A stretch of 64,000 nucleotides of DNA, taken from NCBI GenBank assembly GCA_900099715.1, contig FMTG01000005.1, positions 84,226 through 148,225 on the forward strand. The letters are read 5' to 3'. The translations under genes and the position numbers were made by a program. Position 1 is the first letter of the stretch. The number at the start of each line of letters is the position of its first letter. Below are positions 55,630 through 63,831 of the stretch, in pieces. The notes under the pieces were generated by a model. That model had not been told where the DNA came from. It did no database searches and saw only the letters and a program-made list of their open reading frames with translations. The DNA is from Ruminococcaceae bacterium YRB3002. Lineage in GTDB: Bacteria > Bacillota > Clostridia > Saccharofermentanales > Saccharofermentanaceae.

Positions 55630-55678
55630 TGCAGTATTACGCCTCCTTGAAACACTCAGATTCACAGACTTTCAAGAC

Positions 55679-55684
55679 ATTATA
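55679..55684 (-). promoter_or_regulatory. possible -10 box for rbgA-rnhB
   Basis: A perfect TATAAT on the minus strand, just after the rplS terminator. The matching -35 position falls inside the terminator (TTCGGA), a poor match. It would give rbgA a leader of about 90 bases. Confidence 0.4.
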
Positions 55685-55689
55685 GCATA

Positions 55690-55716
55690 AATAAGACGCC
55701 GTCCGAAGACGGCGTC
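55690..55716 (-). terminator. terminator after rplS
   Basis: On the minus strand a perfect 9-bp stem (GACGCCGTC/GACGGCGTC) is closed by the very stable tetraloop TTCG and followed by TTATTTAT, about 22 bases after the rplS stop. The U-tract is short of a perfect run. Confidence 0.85.
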
Positions 55717-55738
55717 CGTTTGCTGCAAAACAAAGCAA

Positions 55739-56080
55739 TTAGAGCTTCTCTCTGATACGAGCTGCCTTGCCCTGACGTCCGCGAAGATAATAAAGCTTCG
55801 CTCTTCTTACGCGGCCCTTACGTACGATATCGATCTTCTCGATCTTGGGTGAGTGTACAGGAAGAATACGCTCTACACCTACGCCGTAAGAGATACGACG
55901 GATGGTGATCGTCTCTGTAAGTCCACTGCCTTTACGTGCGATAACGTAACCTTCGAATACCTGAATACGCTCGCGGGTACCCTCCTTGATCTTCAGGTGA
56001 GCCTTTACGTAGTCACCGATCTCGACCTCGGAGTAGCTGTTTCTGAGGTTCTGTTCCTCAACAACTTTTACCAAATCCAT
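55739..56080 (-). CDS. rplS: 50S ribosomal protein L19
   Basis: A 113-residue ribosomal protein at the 30S-50S interface. The E-I-G-D-Y-V-K-A-H block, [16 protein letters not shown] and the final [13 protein letters not shown] block are diagnostic. It ends the rpsP-khpA-rimM-trmD-rplS operon, followed by a terminator; the gap from trmD is 81 bases. Confidence 0.99.
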   Translation of the reverse strand: MDLVKVVEEQNLRNSYSEVEIGDYVKAHLKIKEGTRERIQVFEGYVIARKGSGLTETITIRRISYGVGVERILPVHSPKIEKIDIVRKGRVRRAKLYYLRGRQGKAARIREKL

Positions 56081-56161
56081 ATTAAGTTTCCTCCTTGTCC
56101 TGCAGATGTTCGTGCCTGGAATCGGGGCAGAGGACCATCCTGATAAAGCTGTATGATTTTA

Positions 56162-56899
56162 TCATAAGGCTTTTTGCATGGCAAGCATTTTCTCCCAGTC
56201 CGCTTCGGAGATCTCAAGTCTCTCCAGCATATCGGGTCTCTTCTGCCATGTCTCTACAAGCGCGCTTATGCGGTTGTATTCGTCTATCGCGGCCTGATCG
56301 CCGCTCATGAGCACATCGGGGACCTTACGTCCGTGCCACTCCGAAGGCTTTGTGAACTGACGTCCTTCAAGCGTCCCGGACATATGGGACTCATTCATGT
56401 AAGCATCCTCTGACGGCAGCACTCCAGGTATCATACGTGATACACAGTCTATTATGGTAACTGCCGCTATCTCCCCGCCCGTCAGCACATAATCTCCGAT
56501 GGATATCTCCTCATCGCAGATCTCATCGATCACACGTGAATCTATACCCTCGTAATGACCGCAGATGATCAGCAGCGAGTCACGGGAAGCCAGCTCACGG
56601 GCCTTCGCCTGAGTAAGCACAGAACCCTTGGGTGACACATATACAGTATACGGAGCCTTGCCGCCGCGATTGTCAACAACGGACTTCCAGCAGTCATAGA
56701 CAGGACCGCACTGCATCAGCATTCCCGTTCCGCCCCCATACATGGTGTCATCGACCTTGCCGTAATCATTAACCGCAAAGTCACGTATGTTAAGACATTC
56801 CAGACTTATTATGCCACGTGTCAGAGCGCGGCCTGTAATGCTCGCCCTGAGGAAGGAATCAACCTGTTCGGGAAACAATGTCTCGACGTAGAAATCCAT
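56162..56899 (-). CDS. trmD: tRNA (guanine-37-N1)-methyltransferase TrmD
   Basis: TrmD makes m1G37 in tRNAs and prevents +1 frameshifts. The 245-residue SPOUT-fold protein contains Y-G-G-G-T-G-M near 54-60, C-G-H-Y-E-G-I-D near 112 and Y-V-L-T-G-G-E near 135, which form the trefoil knot SAM site, and the catalytic Asp block near 152-155. It lies 15 bases after rimM in the usual order. Confidence 0.98.
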   Translation of the reverse strand: MDFYVETLFPEQVDSFLRASITGRALTRGIISLECLNIRDFAVNDYGKVDDTMYGGGTGMLMQCGPVYDCWKSVVDNRGGKAPYTVYVSPKGSVLTQAKARELASRDSLLIICGHYEGIDSRVIDEICDEEISIGDYVLTGGEIAAVTIIDCVSRMIPGVLPSEDAYMNESHMSGTLEGRQFTKPSEWHGRKVPDVLMSGDQAAIDEYNRISALVETWQKRPDMLERLEISEADWEKMLAMQKAL

Positions 56900-56914
56900 A
56901 GATATCCTGCCAGT

Positions 56915-57445
56915 TTACTCGTAGATCTCGTATAAGCCTTCGGGAAGCCTTACTCTAAACGTTCCGCCCTCCAGATCCACTTCGTAGCAGATTGCGTTCA
57001 GATATGGGATCAGGAGGTCTTTCTTGCCCTTGCGCTTCACTTCGATAATGTGATTGGCTCCGGTCTCGTAGCAGTCTGATATCCTGCCGAGCGGACCTCT
57101 TGCATCATCGATCACTTCAAGACCGATCAGGTCAACAACGAAGTAGTGACCTTCCGGAAGCTTGACGGCGTTCTCGCGCGTGACAGCGATGAATAGTCCC
57201 CTGTATTCCTCTGCCAGCGTACGGTCATCGAGGCCTTCCAGCTTGATAAGGACCATCTCCTTATCGATCCTGGCGCTCTTCACCACTGCGGGCCTGTCCT
57301 GCTTCGGATCCTTATCAGACTTGCAGAGGAAACAGTCCTTAAGCTTAAGAAAACGGTGCGCATCGTCCGTGATCGGGTAAACCTTAAGTTCCCCGCGGAC
57401 GCCGTGCACACCGACGATCTTGCCGATTATTATCAGCCCGTTCAT
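56915..57445 (-). CDS. rimM: ribosome maturation factor RimM
   Basis: RimM helps mature the 30S head through contact with S19. The 176-residue protein has the N-terminal G-K-I-V-G-V-H-G-V-R-G-E-L block of the RimM barrel, and a C-terminal PRC-barrel with H-Y-F-V-V-D-L-I-G near 98 and L-L-I-P-Y near 145. It overlaps khpA by one base (TAATG). Confidence 0.96.
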   Translation of the reverse strand: MNGLIIIGKIVGVHGVRGELKVYPITDDAHRFLKLKDCFLCKSDKDPKQDRPAVVKSARIDKEMVLIKLEGLDDRTLAEEYRGLFIAVTRENAVKLPEGHYFVVDLIGLEVIDDARGPLGRISDCYETGANHIIEVKRKGKKDLLIPYLNAICYEVDLEGGTFRVRLPEGLYEIYE

Positions 57446-57672
57446 TATCCTAAGATATCAACAACAACGCGCTTGCCGCTCTTGGCGTACTTAGCCTTCA
57501 TGATCGATCTGATGGCCTGTGCGCGCTTACCGTTCTTGCCGATGATCTTACCCGTGTCCTCGGGAGCCACTGACAACTCGAAGATTACCGTGTTGCCCTT
57601 ATTAGTCTCCTTGACACTTACCTCATCAGGCTTGGTAACAAGCTCTCTAACAATAAAAGTAAGTAGATCCAT
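57445..57672 (-). CDS. khpA: KH-domain RNA-binding protein KhpA
   Basis: A 75-residue single KH domain with the R-N-A-contacting G-x-x-G loop I-I-G-K-N-G-K-R-A near 44-52. KhpA partners with KhpB in Firmicutes RNA binding and cell-shape control. Position between rpsP and rimM is conserved. It overlaps rimM by one base and follows rpsP after 14 bases. Confidence 0.95.
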   Translation of the reverse strand: MDLLTFIVRELVTKPDEVSVKETNKGNTVIFELSVAPEDTGKIIGKNGKRAQAIRSIMKAKYAKSGKRVVVDILG

Positions 57673-57686
57673 TACTGCACCGCCTA

Positions 57687-57929
57687 TCAGATGATACCCT
57701 GCTTCTTGAGAAGGCCCTTTACTGTATCAGTAGGCTGAGCACCGTTGCTGATCCACTTCTTAGCGGCCTCTTCGTCGATCTTGATCTCAGCAGGATCTGT
57801 GAGAGGGTTGTATGTACCGATCTCCTCGATGAATCTGCCGTCTCTGGGATATCTTGAATCAGCAACTACTACTCTGTAGAAAGGTGCCTTCTTCTTACCC
57901 ATTCTTCTCAAACGAATCTTTACTGCCAT
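57687..57929 (-). CDS. rpsP: 30S ribosomal protein S16
   Basis: An 80-residue ribosomal protein starting [11 protein letters not shown], with [14 protein letters not shown] and G-T-Y-N-P near 22-45. The frame is open 5 codons upstream to 57944; the ATG at 57927-57929 is chosen because GGAGG lies 8 bases before it. It begins the rpsP-khpA-rimM-trmD-rplS run, 82 bases after ffh. Confidence 0.98.
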   Translation of the reverse strand: MAVKIRLRRMGKKKAPFYRVVVADSRYPRDGRFIEEIGTYNPLTDPAEIKIDEEAAKKWISNGAQPTDTVKGLLKKQGII

Positions 57930-58011
57930 TTTTCTGTCCTCCAAAAAATTAGTTTTTTCTTCTTTTATTTATCACGCTGAATCCCAGCGAAAATAACAAC
58001 AATAACACAAC

Positions 58012-59457
58012 TTATCTTCTGCCCTTCTTTTTCTTGGGCTTCTTCTTGCCCTGGGGCTTGCCGAACCCGAGTCCGCCGCCTCCGAGGCCGCCGAGACCCA
58101 TGCCTCCGCCCATACCGCCAAGACCTTTGAGGCCACCCATGCCGCCCATTCCCTTGGGAAGCTTGAGACCACCCTTGCTCATCTGCTTCATGAGCTTAGC
58201 GGATGTCTCATACTGCTGCATGAGCTTATTAACATCAGATACAGATACACCTGCACCCGCCGCGATCCTCTTACGCCTGCTGGCATCAAGTATCTTGGGG
58301 TTCTTCCTCTCCTTCTTGGTCATGGAAGAGATTATCGCCATGTTGTGATCGATTATGGCGTCATCGATATCATCTTCATTAACCTTGCCTGCGGCACCCG
58401 GGATCATACCTACGAGATCCTTGAGGGAACCCATCTTCTTCATCTGCTCGAACTGGGAATACAGATCGTTGAGATCGTACTCGTTGTTCATCATACGGCC
58501 GAGCTGCTTCCTGGCTTCTTCCTCATCGACATTGACAGATGCTCTCTCGATAAGCGATATGACATCGCCCATTCCCAGGATCCTGTCAGCCATTCTCTGG
58601 GGATAGAAAGTCTCGATAGCGTCAACCTTCTCGCCTACACAGATATACTTGATCGGCTTGCCCGTGAGCTTTCTGATAGACAGTGCGGCACCGCCTCTGG
58701 CGTCACCGTCCAGCTTCGTCATGATGAAACCGTCCATACCAATGGCATCTTCGAAGCTCTGAGCCACATTAACTGCTTCCTGACCGATCATGGCATCAAC
58801 TACGAGGAGCTTCTCGGAAGGCTTAACAGAGTTGTTGATCTGCTTCAGCTCTTCCATCATCTCGTCATCTACTACAGTACGTCCTGCAGTATCGATGATC
58901 AGGTAATTGCACAGAAGGTATTTTGCCCTGTCAACAGCATCCCGGGCTATCTTCACCGCATCGGGACACTCGGGATCGATATAACAGTCAACACCTACTC
59001 CCTTGGCGAGGACTTCCAGCTGCCTTGCAGCAGCAGGTCTGTGCACGTCAACAGATGCGACCATAGGCTTCTTGCCGTCCTTCTTGAGGAGCTTGGCGAG
59101 CTTTACTGCCGTTGTGGTCTTACCTGCACCCTGAAGACCATAAAGGATTATGACCGTAAAACCTGAAGGATCTGTCACCAGCTTCGCTTCGCCCGTACCG
59201 AGCAGCTCCACGAGTGACTCTCTTACTATCTTGACTATCTGCTGTCCCGGAGTAAAGGAGCCCTGAACGTCAGCGCCCTTGCACTTCTCCGTCATATCAG
59301 CGACAAATTCCTTGACTACGCTGTAGTTAACGTCTGCCTCGAGGAGAGCCATACGTATCTCACGCATCATCTCCTTGATATCGTCATCCGTTACGCGTGC
59401 CTTGCCGCGCATCTTGGAAGTTATATTCTGAAGCTTTGTTGACAGGCTCTCGAACAT
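58012..59457 (-). CDS. ffh: signal recognition particle protein Ffh
   Basis: Ffh with SRP RNA targets nascent membrane proteins to FtsY. The 481-residue protein has an N-terminal four-helix N domain, a GTPase domain with G-L-Q-G-A-G-K-T near 108, D-T-A-G-R near 190 and T-K-L-D-G-D near 247, and a Met-rich M domain. Its C-terminus is unusual in ending with a long Gly/Met/Leu repeat (about 430-470, G-G-M-G-G-L-type) and a Lys/Arg tail. The gene follows ylxM after 6 bases, the standard pair. No SRP RNA gene is visible nearby. Confidence 0.98.
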   Translation of the reverse strand: MFESLSTKLQNITSKMRGKARVTDDDIKEMMREIRMALLEADVNYSVVKEFVADMTEKCKGADVQGSFTPGQQIVKIVRESLVELLGTGEAKLVTDPSGFTVIILYGLQGAGKTTTAVKLAKLLKKDGKKPMVASVDVHRPAAARQLEVLAKGVGVDCYIDPECPDAVKIARDAVDRAKYLLCNYLIIDTAGRTVVDDEMMEELKQINNSVKPSEKLLVVDAMIGQEAVNVAQSFEDAIGMDGFIMTKLDGDARGGAALSIRKLTGKPIKYICVGEKVDAIETFYPQRMADRILGMGDVISLIERASVNVDEEEARKQLGRMMNNEYDLNDLYSQFEQMKKMGSLKDLVGMIPGAAGKVNEDDIDDAIIDHNMAIISSMTKKERKNPKILDASRRKRIAAGAGVSVSDVNKLMQQYETSAKLMKQMSKGGLKLPKGMGGMGGLKGLGGMGGGMGLGGLGGGGLGFGKPQGKKKPKKKKGRR

Positions 59458-59463
59458 TCTCTC

Positions 59464-59784
59464 TTATATCTCCGTCTTCAGCGCCTCGAGCAGTGCCTTA
59501 GCACCCTCGGGGTCATCGTTGTCTATCAGTTCTATCGCTTCGTTGATTATCGCCATCTGGCCGGAGAACTTGTCTGCCAGGCCCAGTTTGGCCTCATATT
59601 CGCGAAGCTGGTTAAGACCTCTCTTAACCGTATCGTGAACACCCTGTCTCGTGATATTCTCGCTGTCTGCGATCTCCGCAAGAGAGAGATCATCATCAAG
59701 ATAAAGCTCCAGGGTCGTTCTGGTCTTGTCAGTAAGAAGATTGCCGTAAAAATCAAGCAGCAGACTGTCTGTGAATGACTTCAT
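59464..59784 (-). CDS. ylxM: YlxM/UPF0122 DNA-binding-like protein
   Basis: A 106-residue helix-turn-helix protein of the sigma-70-region-4-like YlxM family, which is co-encoded with ffh and stimulates SRP function in some Gram-positives. The L-S-L-A-E-I-A-D-S-E-N-I-T-R-Q-G-V-H-D helix-turn-helix is around residues 33-51. GGAGGAG lies 7 bases upstream. A clear promoter at 59814-59842 shows that it begins the ylxM-ffh transcript. Confidence 0.95.
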   Translation of the reverse strand: MKSFTDSLLLDFYGNLLTDKTRTTLELYLDDDLSLAEIADSENITRQGVHDTVKRGLNQLREYEAKLGLADKFSGQMAIINEAIELIDNDDPEGAKALLEALKTEI

Positions 59785-59813
59785 GGCATACTCCTCCCTG
59801 TTGGACCTGAAGC

Positions 59814-59842
59814 ATATTAACAGATGGGAATAATACTGTCAA
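59814..59842 (-). promoter_or_regulatory. promoter of ylxM-ffh
   Basis: TTGACA (59837-59842) and TAATAT (59814-59819) on the minus strand are separated by 17 bases, just after the stop codon of the diguanylate cyclase gene. Both boxes are the same as those of the infC promoter. Confidence 0.88.
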
Positions 59843-59848
59843 GTATTT

Positions 59849-60976
59849 TTACTTGTCAGTGCTGTTACGGTCTCTCAGGGTATAATAGCCGCGCTTTGTG
59901 CCGTACTCGAGGTTGCTGACATAAAGTCCCATGTCAACCTTGTCCGTGGGGGCTCTTCCTGCCACGAGTTCGTGCCATCTGTCCCTTCCGGACTGCTTGG
60001 ATGCATACATTGCCATATCGGCCAGATCCACGTGCTTCTCAAGGGGCAGCACACCCTCTGCACCGTCAAAGAAAGGATATTTCACGAATCCGATGGAACA
60101 GGTAACATCCCTGCCCTTGAGCTGACCCATATTAGGCACCTTGATATGATCCCTGAATGCCTGATTGATCTTCTCGGCTATGGGAGCAAAGTCGAACGGA
60201 TACTTCTCACTGTAAACGATAACGAACTCCTCACCGCCGTTCCTCACGACAACTCCCTTATCGCCGACCGTCTCCCTCAGGAGTTTGCCTACGGCCTTCA
60301 GGACTTCATCACCTGCAGCATGTCCGTAAACGTCATTAACGCTCTTGAAATGGTCGATATCTATCATGAACACGGCATATACGTCAGAGCCGTACATCTT
60401 GACCTTTGTAGTGCTGGACATACCCTTGGATAGCTTCTGCAGTTCCATGTAGTTCGTCAGCTTGTATGTGAAATACTTGCGGTTAAAGCATCCCGTAAGC
60501 TCATCCATGTACTTCTCAACAGAGGCGGCATCAACATAAAACTTGACCTGATCCTCCCACGTAATGGCGCTGTCGGGATCCCTGAAGGGCTTGCTGATCT
60601 TGCCGGATACGTAATACTCGGACAGATCGCTCTTTACCAGCCCCGCCAGTTCCTGCTTGATGTCTCTGACAGGACTGAATATCAGCCTCTCGAAAAGCTT
60701 GACGAACATAGTCGTGATAACGACCGTTGTGATCACAGTGTGCATCACAAAGAACCAGAACAGAGCCACCTGACTCGGTATCATATTCCTGGCTATGAGC
60801 GTCAGAGGCGCCCCCATAAATGACGATGCAACAAGGAAGCCGAGAGTATTAAGGACCGTGGTTACGAGAAAGACGATAATGCCGACAACAAATGTGACAT
60901 CCAGCGCCGAAGTCCACAGACCGACGTTGATCATCTTGAAGAACAAGTCCTTGATATAAACCCACACTTTTTTCAT
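59849..60976 (-). CDS. membrane-bound diguanylate cyclase (GGDEF domain)
   Basis: The 375-residue protein makes cyclic di-GMP from two GTP. Two hydrophobic helices (about 25-48 and 66-92) anchor it, followed by a linker with a HAMP-like part and a GGDEF domain (about 175-345). The metal-binding D-I-D-H-F-K-S-V-N-D-x-Y-G-H-A-A-G-D is near 207-224 and the signature loop reads G-G-E-E-F near 254. The RxxD inhibitory site normally five residues before it is not present, so product inhibition may be weak. It is divergent from pfp. A TATAAT 7 bases before the ATG suggests an extremely short leader. Confidence 0.92.
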   Translation of the reverse strand: MKKVWVYIKDLFFKMINVGLWTSALDVTFVVGIIVFLVTTVLNTLGFLVASSFMGAPLTLIARNMIPSQVALFWFFVMHTVITTVVITTMFVKLFERLIFSPVRDIKQELAGLVKSDLSEYYVSGKISKPFRDPDSAITWEDQVKFYVDAASVEKYMDELTGCFNRKYFTYKLTNYMELQKLSKGMSSTTKVKMYGSDVYAVFMIDIDHFKSVNDVYGHAAGDEVLKAVGKLLRETVGDKGVVVRNGGEEFVIVYSEKYPFDFAPIAEKINQAFRDHIKVPNMGQLKGRDVTCSIGFVKYPFFDGAEGVLPLEKHVDLADMAMYASKQSGRDRWHELVAGRAPTDKVDMGLYVSNLEYGTKRGYYTLRDRNSTDK

Positions 60977-60983
60977 GATGAAG

Positions 60984-60989
60984 ATTATA
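60984..60989 (-). promoter_or_regulatory. -10 box very close to the diguanylate cyclase start
   Basis: A perfect TATAAT on the minus strand lies 7 bases before the ATG at 60974-60976. No Shine-Dalgarno sequence is visible between them. The -35 position (TTTATT) is weak. Confidence 0.45.
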
Positions 60990-61031
60990 ACAAAAAAACA
61001 ATTTTTAATAAATATATCTTTGCTAATGTGA

Positions 61032-61060
61032 TTTACATTCTCAAAGAAATAATTTACTAT
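61032..61060 (+). promoter_or_regulatory. candidate promoter of pfp
   Basis: TTTACA (61032-61037) and TACTAT (61055-61060) are 17 bases apart, about 45 bases before the pfp ribosome-binding site. Confidence 0.55.
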
Positions 61061-61112
61061 GTATTTTGTTCAAAAACATGTACACAAAATTTATCATAAA
61101 GGAGTACTCATT

Positions 61113-62771
61113 ATGAACTTATCACCACTTCAGACGGCAAGATACGAGTACAGCCCCAAGCTTCCGGGCATGCTCCGTAACGGCATTTCAGAGATCTGCG
61201 TCAAGGAAGGCGCTCCTACTCAGTCTGTTGCAGATCAGGACAAGATCGCTGCCCTCTTCCCCAACACATACGGCAAGTGCGAGATCACTTTCGAGAAGGG
61301 TCAGAACACTGCTCCCGCCAAGAAGCAGGTTGTCGGTGTTATCCTCTCCGGCGGACAGGCTCCCGGCGGACATAACGTTATCACCGGTCTTTACGATGCT
61401 CTGAAGGCAACAAACAAGGAGAACGTTCTCCTCGGCTTCAAGGGCGGTCCCGACGGACTCCTCAAGAACGACTACGTTGAGTTCGACGATGCATTCATCG
61501 ATGCTTACAGGAACACAGGCGGATTCGATATCATCGGTTCCGGCAGAACAAAGCTCGAGACGGAAGAGCAGTTCAACATCGTTGCAGAGAATGCAAAGAA
61601 GAACGGTCTCACCGCTATCGTTATCATCGGCGGCGACGATTCCAACACAAACGCAGCTACACTTGCAGAATATATGGCAGCAAAGGGCACAGGCATCCAG
61701 GTAATCGGCTGCCCCAAGACAATCGACGGCGACCTGAAGAATGAGGATATCGAGGCTTCTTTCGGATTCGATACAGCTACAAAGACATACTCAGAGCTCA
61801 TCGGCAACATCGAGCGTGACGCTAACTCAGCCAAGAAGTACTGGCACTTCGTTAAGGTCATGGGCCGTTCCGCTTCACACGTTGCTCTGGAGTGCGCTCT
61901 CGAGACACAGCCTAACATCTGCCTCATCGGTGAGGAAGTTGCAGCTAAGAAGATGTCTCTGGCTCAGATCACAAACTACATCGCAGACTCCGTTGCTAAC
62001 AGAGCTGCTAACGGCGACAACTTCGGTGTTGCTATCATTCCTGAAGGTATCGTAGAGTTCGTACCTGAGTTCTCCGCACTCATCGCAGAGATCAACGAGC
62101 TCCTGGCCGGCGAAGCTACAGATAAGTTCAATGCACTTCCCACATGGGACGACAAGTATGCATTCATCAAGGCTGGTCTGTCTGAGTCTGCTTTCGCAGT
62201 ATTTGATATCCTTCCTGCTGGCATCCAGCAGCAGCTCTTCCTCGAGCGTGATCCTCACGGCAACGTTCAGGTATCCCTCATCGAGTCTGAGAAGCTCTTC
62301 TCCGAACTCGTTAAGAACGAGCTCAAGAAGCGTAAGGCAGCAGGCACATATAACGGCAAGTTCTCACCCCTCCACCACTTCTTCGGTTATGAGGGCAGAT
62401 GTGCATTCCCTTCCAACTTCGACGCAGACTACTGCTACTCACTTGGCTACAACGCATGCATGCTCATCCAGTATGGTTACACAGGTTACCTCTCCAAGGT
62501 ATCCAATATCAGTAAGCCCGCTGAGGAGTGGGTCGCAGGTGGTATGCCTATCACAAAGATGATGAACATCGAGCGTAGGAACGGCGCAGATAAGCCGGTT
62601 ATCCGTAAGGCTCTTGTTGAACTCGACGGCAAGCCCTTCAAGTTCTTCGAGGCTAACCGTGAGAAGTGGGCTGTCGAGACATGCTTCACATATCCCGGTG
62701 CTATCCAGTACTACGGACCTTCTTCTGTTTGTGACATCACAACAAGGACACTCGCTCTTGAGAAGGGCTGA
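61113..62771 (+). CDS. pfp: diphosphate--fructose-6-phosphate 1-phosphotransferase (PPi-PFK, long form)
   Basis: The enzyme phosphorylates fructose 6-phosphate with pyrophosphate instead of ATP, reversibly, saving ATP in glycolysis. The 552-residue length and blocks match the long PPi-PFK type: G-G-Q-A-P-G-G-H-N near 85, G-G-D-D-S-N-T near 180, P-K-T-I-D-G-D-L near 205 (the Asp that favours PPi is in G-D-D) and M-G-R-S-A-S-H near 250. The frame is open 18 codons earlier; the ATG at 61113 follows AAAGGAG at 8 bases. Codon use is strikingly biased (AAG, AAC, GAG, GGC) compared with neighbours, typical of very high expression. A terminator follows. Confidence 0.96.
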   Translation: MNLSPLQTARYEYSPKLPGMLRNGISEICVKEGAPTQSVADQDKIAALFPNTYGKCEITFEKGQNTAPAKKQVVGVILSGGQAPGGHNVITGLYDALKATNKENVLLGFKGGPDGLLKNDYVEFDDAFIDAYRNTGGFDIIGSGRTKLETEEQFNIVAENAKKNGLTAIVIIGGDDSNTNAATLAEYMAAKGTGIQVIGCPKTIDGDLKNEDIEASFGFDTATKTYSELIGNIERDANSAKKYWHFVKVMGRSASHVALECALETQPNICLIGEEVAAKKMSLAQITNYIADSVANRAANGDNFGVAIIPEGIVEFVPEFSALIAEINELLAGEATDKFNALPTWDDKYAFIKAGLSESAFAVFDILPAGIQQQLFLERDPHGNVQVSLIESEKLFSELVKNELKKRKAAGTYNGKFSPLHHFFGYEGRCAFPSNFDADYCYSLGYNACMLIQYGYTGYLSKVSNISKPAEEWVAGGMPITKMMNIERRNGADKPVIRKALVELDGKPFKFFEANREKWAVETCFTYPGAIQYYGPSSVCDITTRTLALEKG

Positions 62772-62799
62772 TGATCTGGGATCAGATATCAAGTAAAAG

Positions 62800-62835
62800 A
62801 TAAGGGACTGTCGTAAGGCAGTCCCTTATTATCGT
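62800..62835 (+). terminator. terminator after pfp
   Basis: An 11-bp perfect stem (62800-62810 with 62819-62829) and an 8-base loop are followed by an imperfect T-rich tail (ATTATCGTT). Confidence 0.85.
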
Positions 62836-62841
62836 TAGCTC

Positions 62842-62909
62842 ATTCAGTATATGATGGCATTCAGTATTATCGTCAGTATTGAGAACAAATACTGACACTT
62901 ATACTGAAT
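62842..62909. repeat. nested inverted-repeat array of ATTCAGTAT/ATACTGAAT
   Basis: Five copies of an 8-9 base motif: ATTCAGTAT at 62842-62850 and 62859-62867, TCAGTATT at 62873-62880, then inverted AATACTGA at 62888-62895 and ATACTGAAT at 62901-62909. Inner and outer copies pair, giving a two-tier hairpin. It lies between the pfp terminator and the 3' end of the transposase remnant, as an IS end or a regulatory site might. Confidence 0.7.
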
Positions 62910-62936
62910 CAAACCCTCTCCTAAGCAAGATCCAGG

Positions 62937-63728
62937 CTACCCCTTCATCCAGTCCTTAGACCTTGATCTGTACTCTTCCGGAGTAAGGTAATTGAGTGTT
63001 TTTTTGATCCGCTTGGTATTGTAATACTTGATATACTTGTGGATCTCACGGCTCAATTCAGCTTTGTCTGTCCATTCACGCGGATATATCAGTTCTTTCT
63101 TCAGCTGCGCAAAGAAACTCTCAGCTACTGCATTATCATAACAGCTTCCTGTCTCTGACATGCTCCTTGTATATCCATATGAATCCAGAAGATCGATATA
63201 GTAATCGGCGCAATAGAACCAGCCCCGGTCAGAATGAAGTATCGGCTTGGCATTCGGGTGCTTGTAGTGAGCAAACCTGACCGTCTTCAACACAGTCCTC
63301 AGATCTGCCTCATCTGATATGTTATATGCAATAACTTCAGTGTTATAAAGATCAACAATGATCGTCAGGTACAAAGTCAGTTTACCTGTCTTGATCCTGG
63401 TCATATCTGTTACCCAGATCTCATCACATTCAAAAGCTCTGAACTCACGATTCAGGAGATCCTCACACTTCTTCCCAAAATGCTCGCTATACGTCCCGAA
63501 AGGAGTATCTCCACTATCAGGAGGCGTCTTCGTGTGGCGTTCGCACTTAATATTCTCTTCCTTCATAAGACGCTGAACGAGTTTATGATTTACATGGTAT
63601 CCCCTTGCATTCAGTTCGGCGGTTATCCTGCGATAACCATAACTCCTGTAATTATCCTCGAAAATAGAGACTATCTCTTTACGTATAATCTCATAATCGT
63701 TTTGTGCGATACCTTTTGTTCTTCTCAT
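62937..63728 (-). CDS. IS3-family transposase OrfB-like, probably truncated at the 5' end
   Basis: The product is about 263 residues if started at the ATG 63726-63728. The DDE integrase core is intact: W-V-T-D-M-T (first Asp), L-H-S-D-R-G-W (second Asp) and D-N-A-V-A-E-S-F-F (Glu), and the Y-G-Y-R-R-I block of IS150-type OrfB precedes it. The N-terminal helix-turn-helix segment normally before that block is mostly missing. The open frame continues upstream only through tandem repeats, and there is no ribosome-binding site. No OrfA is present. It is most likely immobile on its own, though catalytic residues remain. Confidence 0.8.
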   Translation of the reverse strand: MRRTKGIAQNDYEIIRKEIVSIFEDNYRSYGYRRITAELNARGYHVNHKLVQRLMKEENIKCERHTKTPPDSGDTPFGTYSEHFGKKCEDLLNREFRAFECDEIWVTDMTRIKTGKLTLYLTIIVDLYNTEVIAYNISDEADLRTVLKTVRFAHYKHPNAKPILHSDRGWFYCADYYIDLLDSYGYTRSMSETGSCYDNAVAESFFAQLKKELIYPREWTDKAELSREIHKYIKYYNTKRIKKTLNYLTPEEYRSRSKDWMKG

Positions 63729-63747
63729 AAAGGTGGAGGGCAAATTG

Positions 63748-63812
63748 CCAAGGGGTGCATATCGGCAAGGGGTGCATATCGATAAAAAGGGTGCACACCG
63801 ATAAGGGGTGCG
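63748..63812. repeat. four tandem 17-19-base repeats
   Basis: The core AAGGGGTGC occurs at 63750-63758, 63767-63775, 63787-63794 (one G shorter) and 63803-63811, spaced 17-20 bases apart. Units continue with ATATCG or ACACCG. On the minus strand they read as GCACCCCTT. They lie just upstream of the transposase remnant. IS3-type ends often contain GTGCACC-like sequence, so they may be transposase-binding sites. Confidence 0.8.
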
Positions 63813-63831
63813 CACCACCATTCAGATATAT

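Larger units (their letters stand above)
62842..63812 (-). mobile_element. IS3-family insertion sequence remnant
   Basis: An OrfB-type transposase gene lies between an inverted-repeat array (62842-62909) and a tandem array (63748-63812). No OrfA gene is present upstream; the next reading frame is the 3' end of an unrelated gene. No convincing matching terminal inverted repeats or target duplication are seen, so the true ends are not established. Confidence 0.6.

Noticed and set aside
57930-57944. five-residue extension of S16
   Set aside because: It would include the Shine-Dalgarno sequence of the true ATG.
63729-63821. 31-residue extension of the transposase
   Set aside because: It is translation of the tandem repeats, has no ribosome-binding site and does not resemble the OrfB N-terminus.
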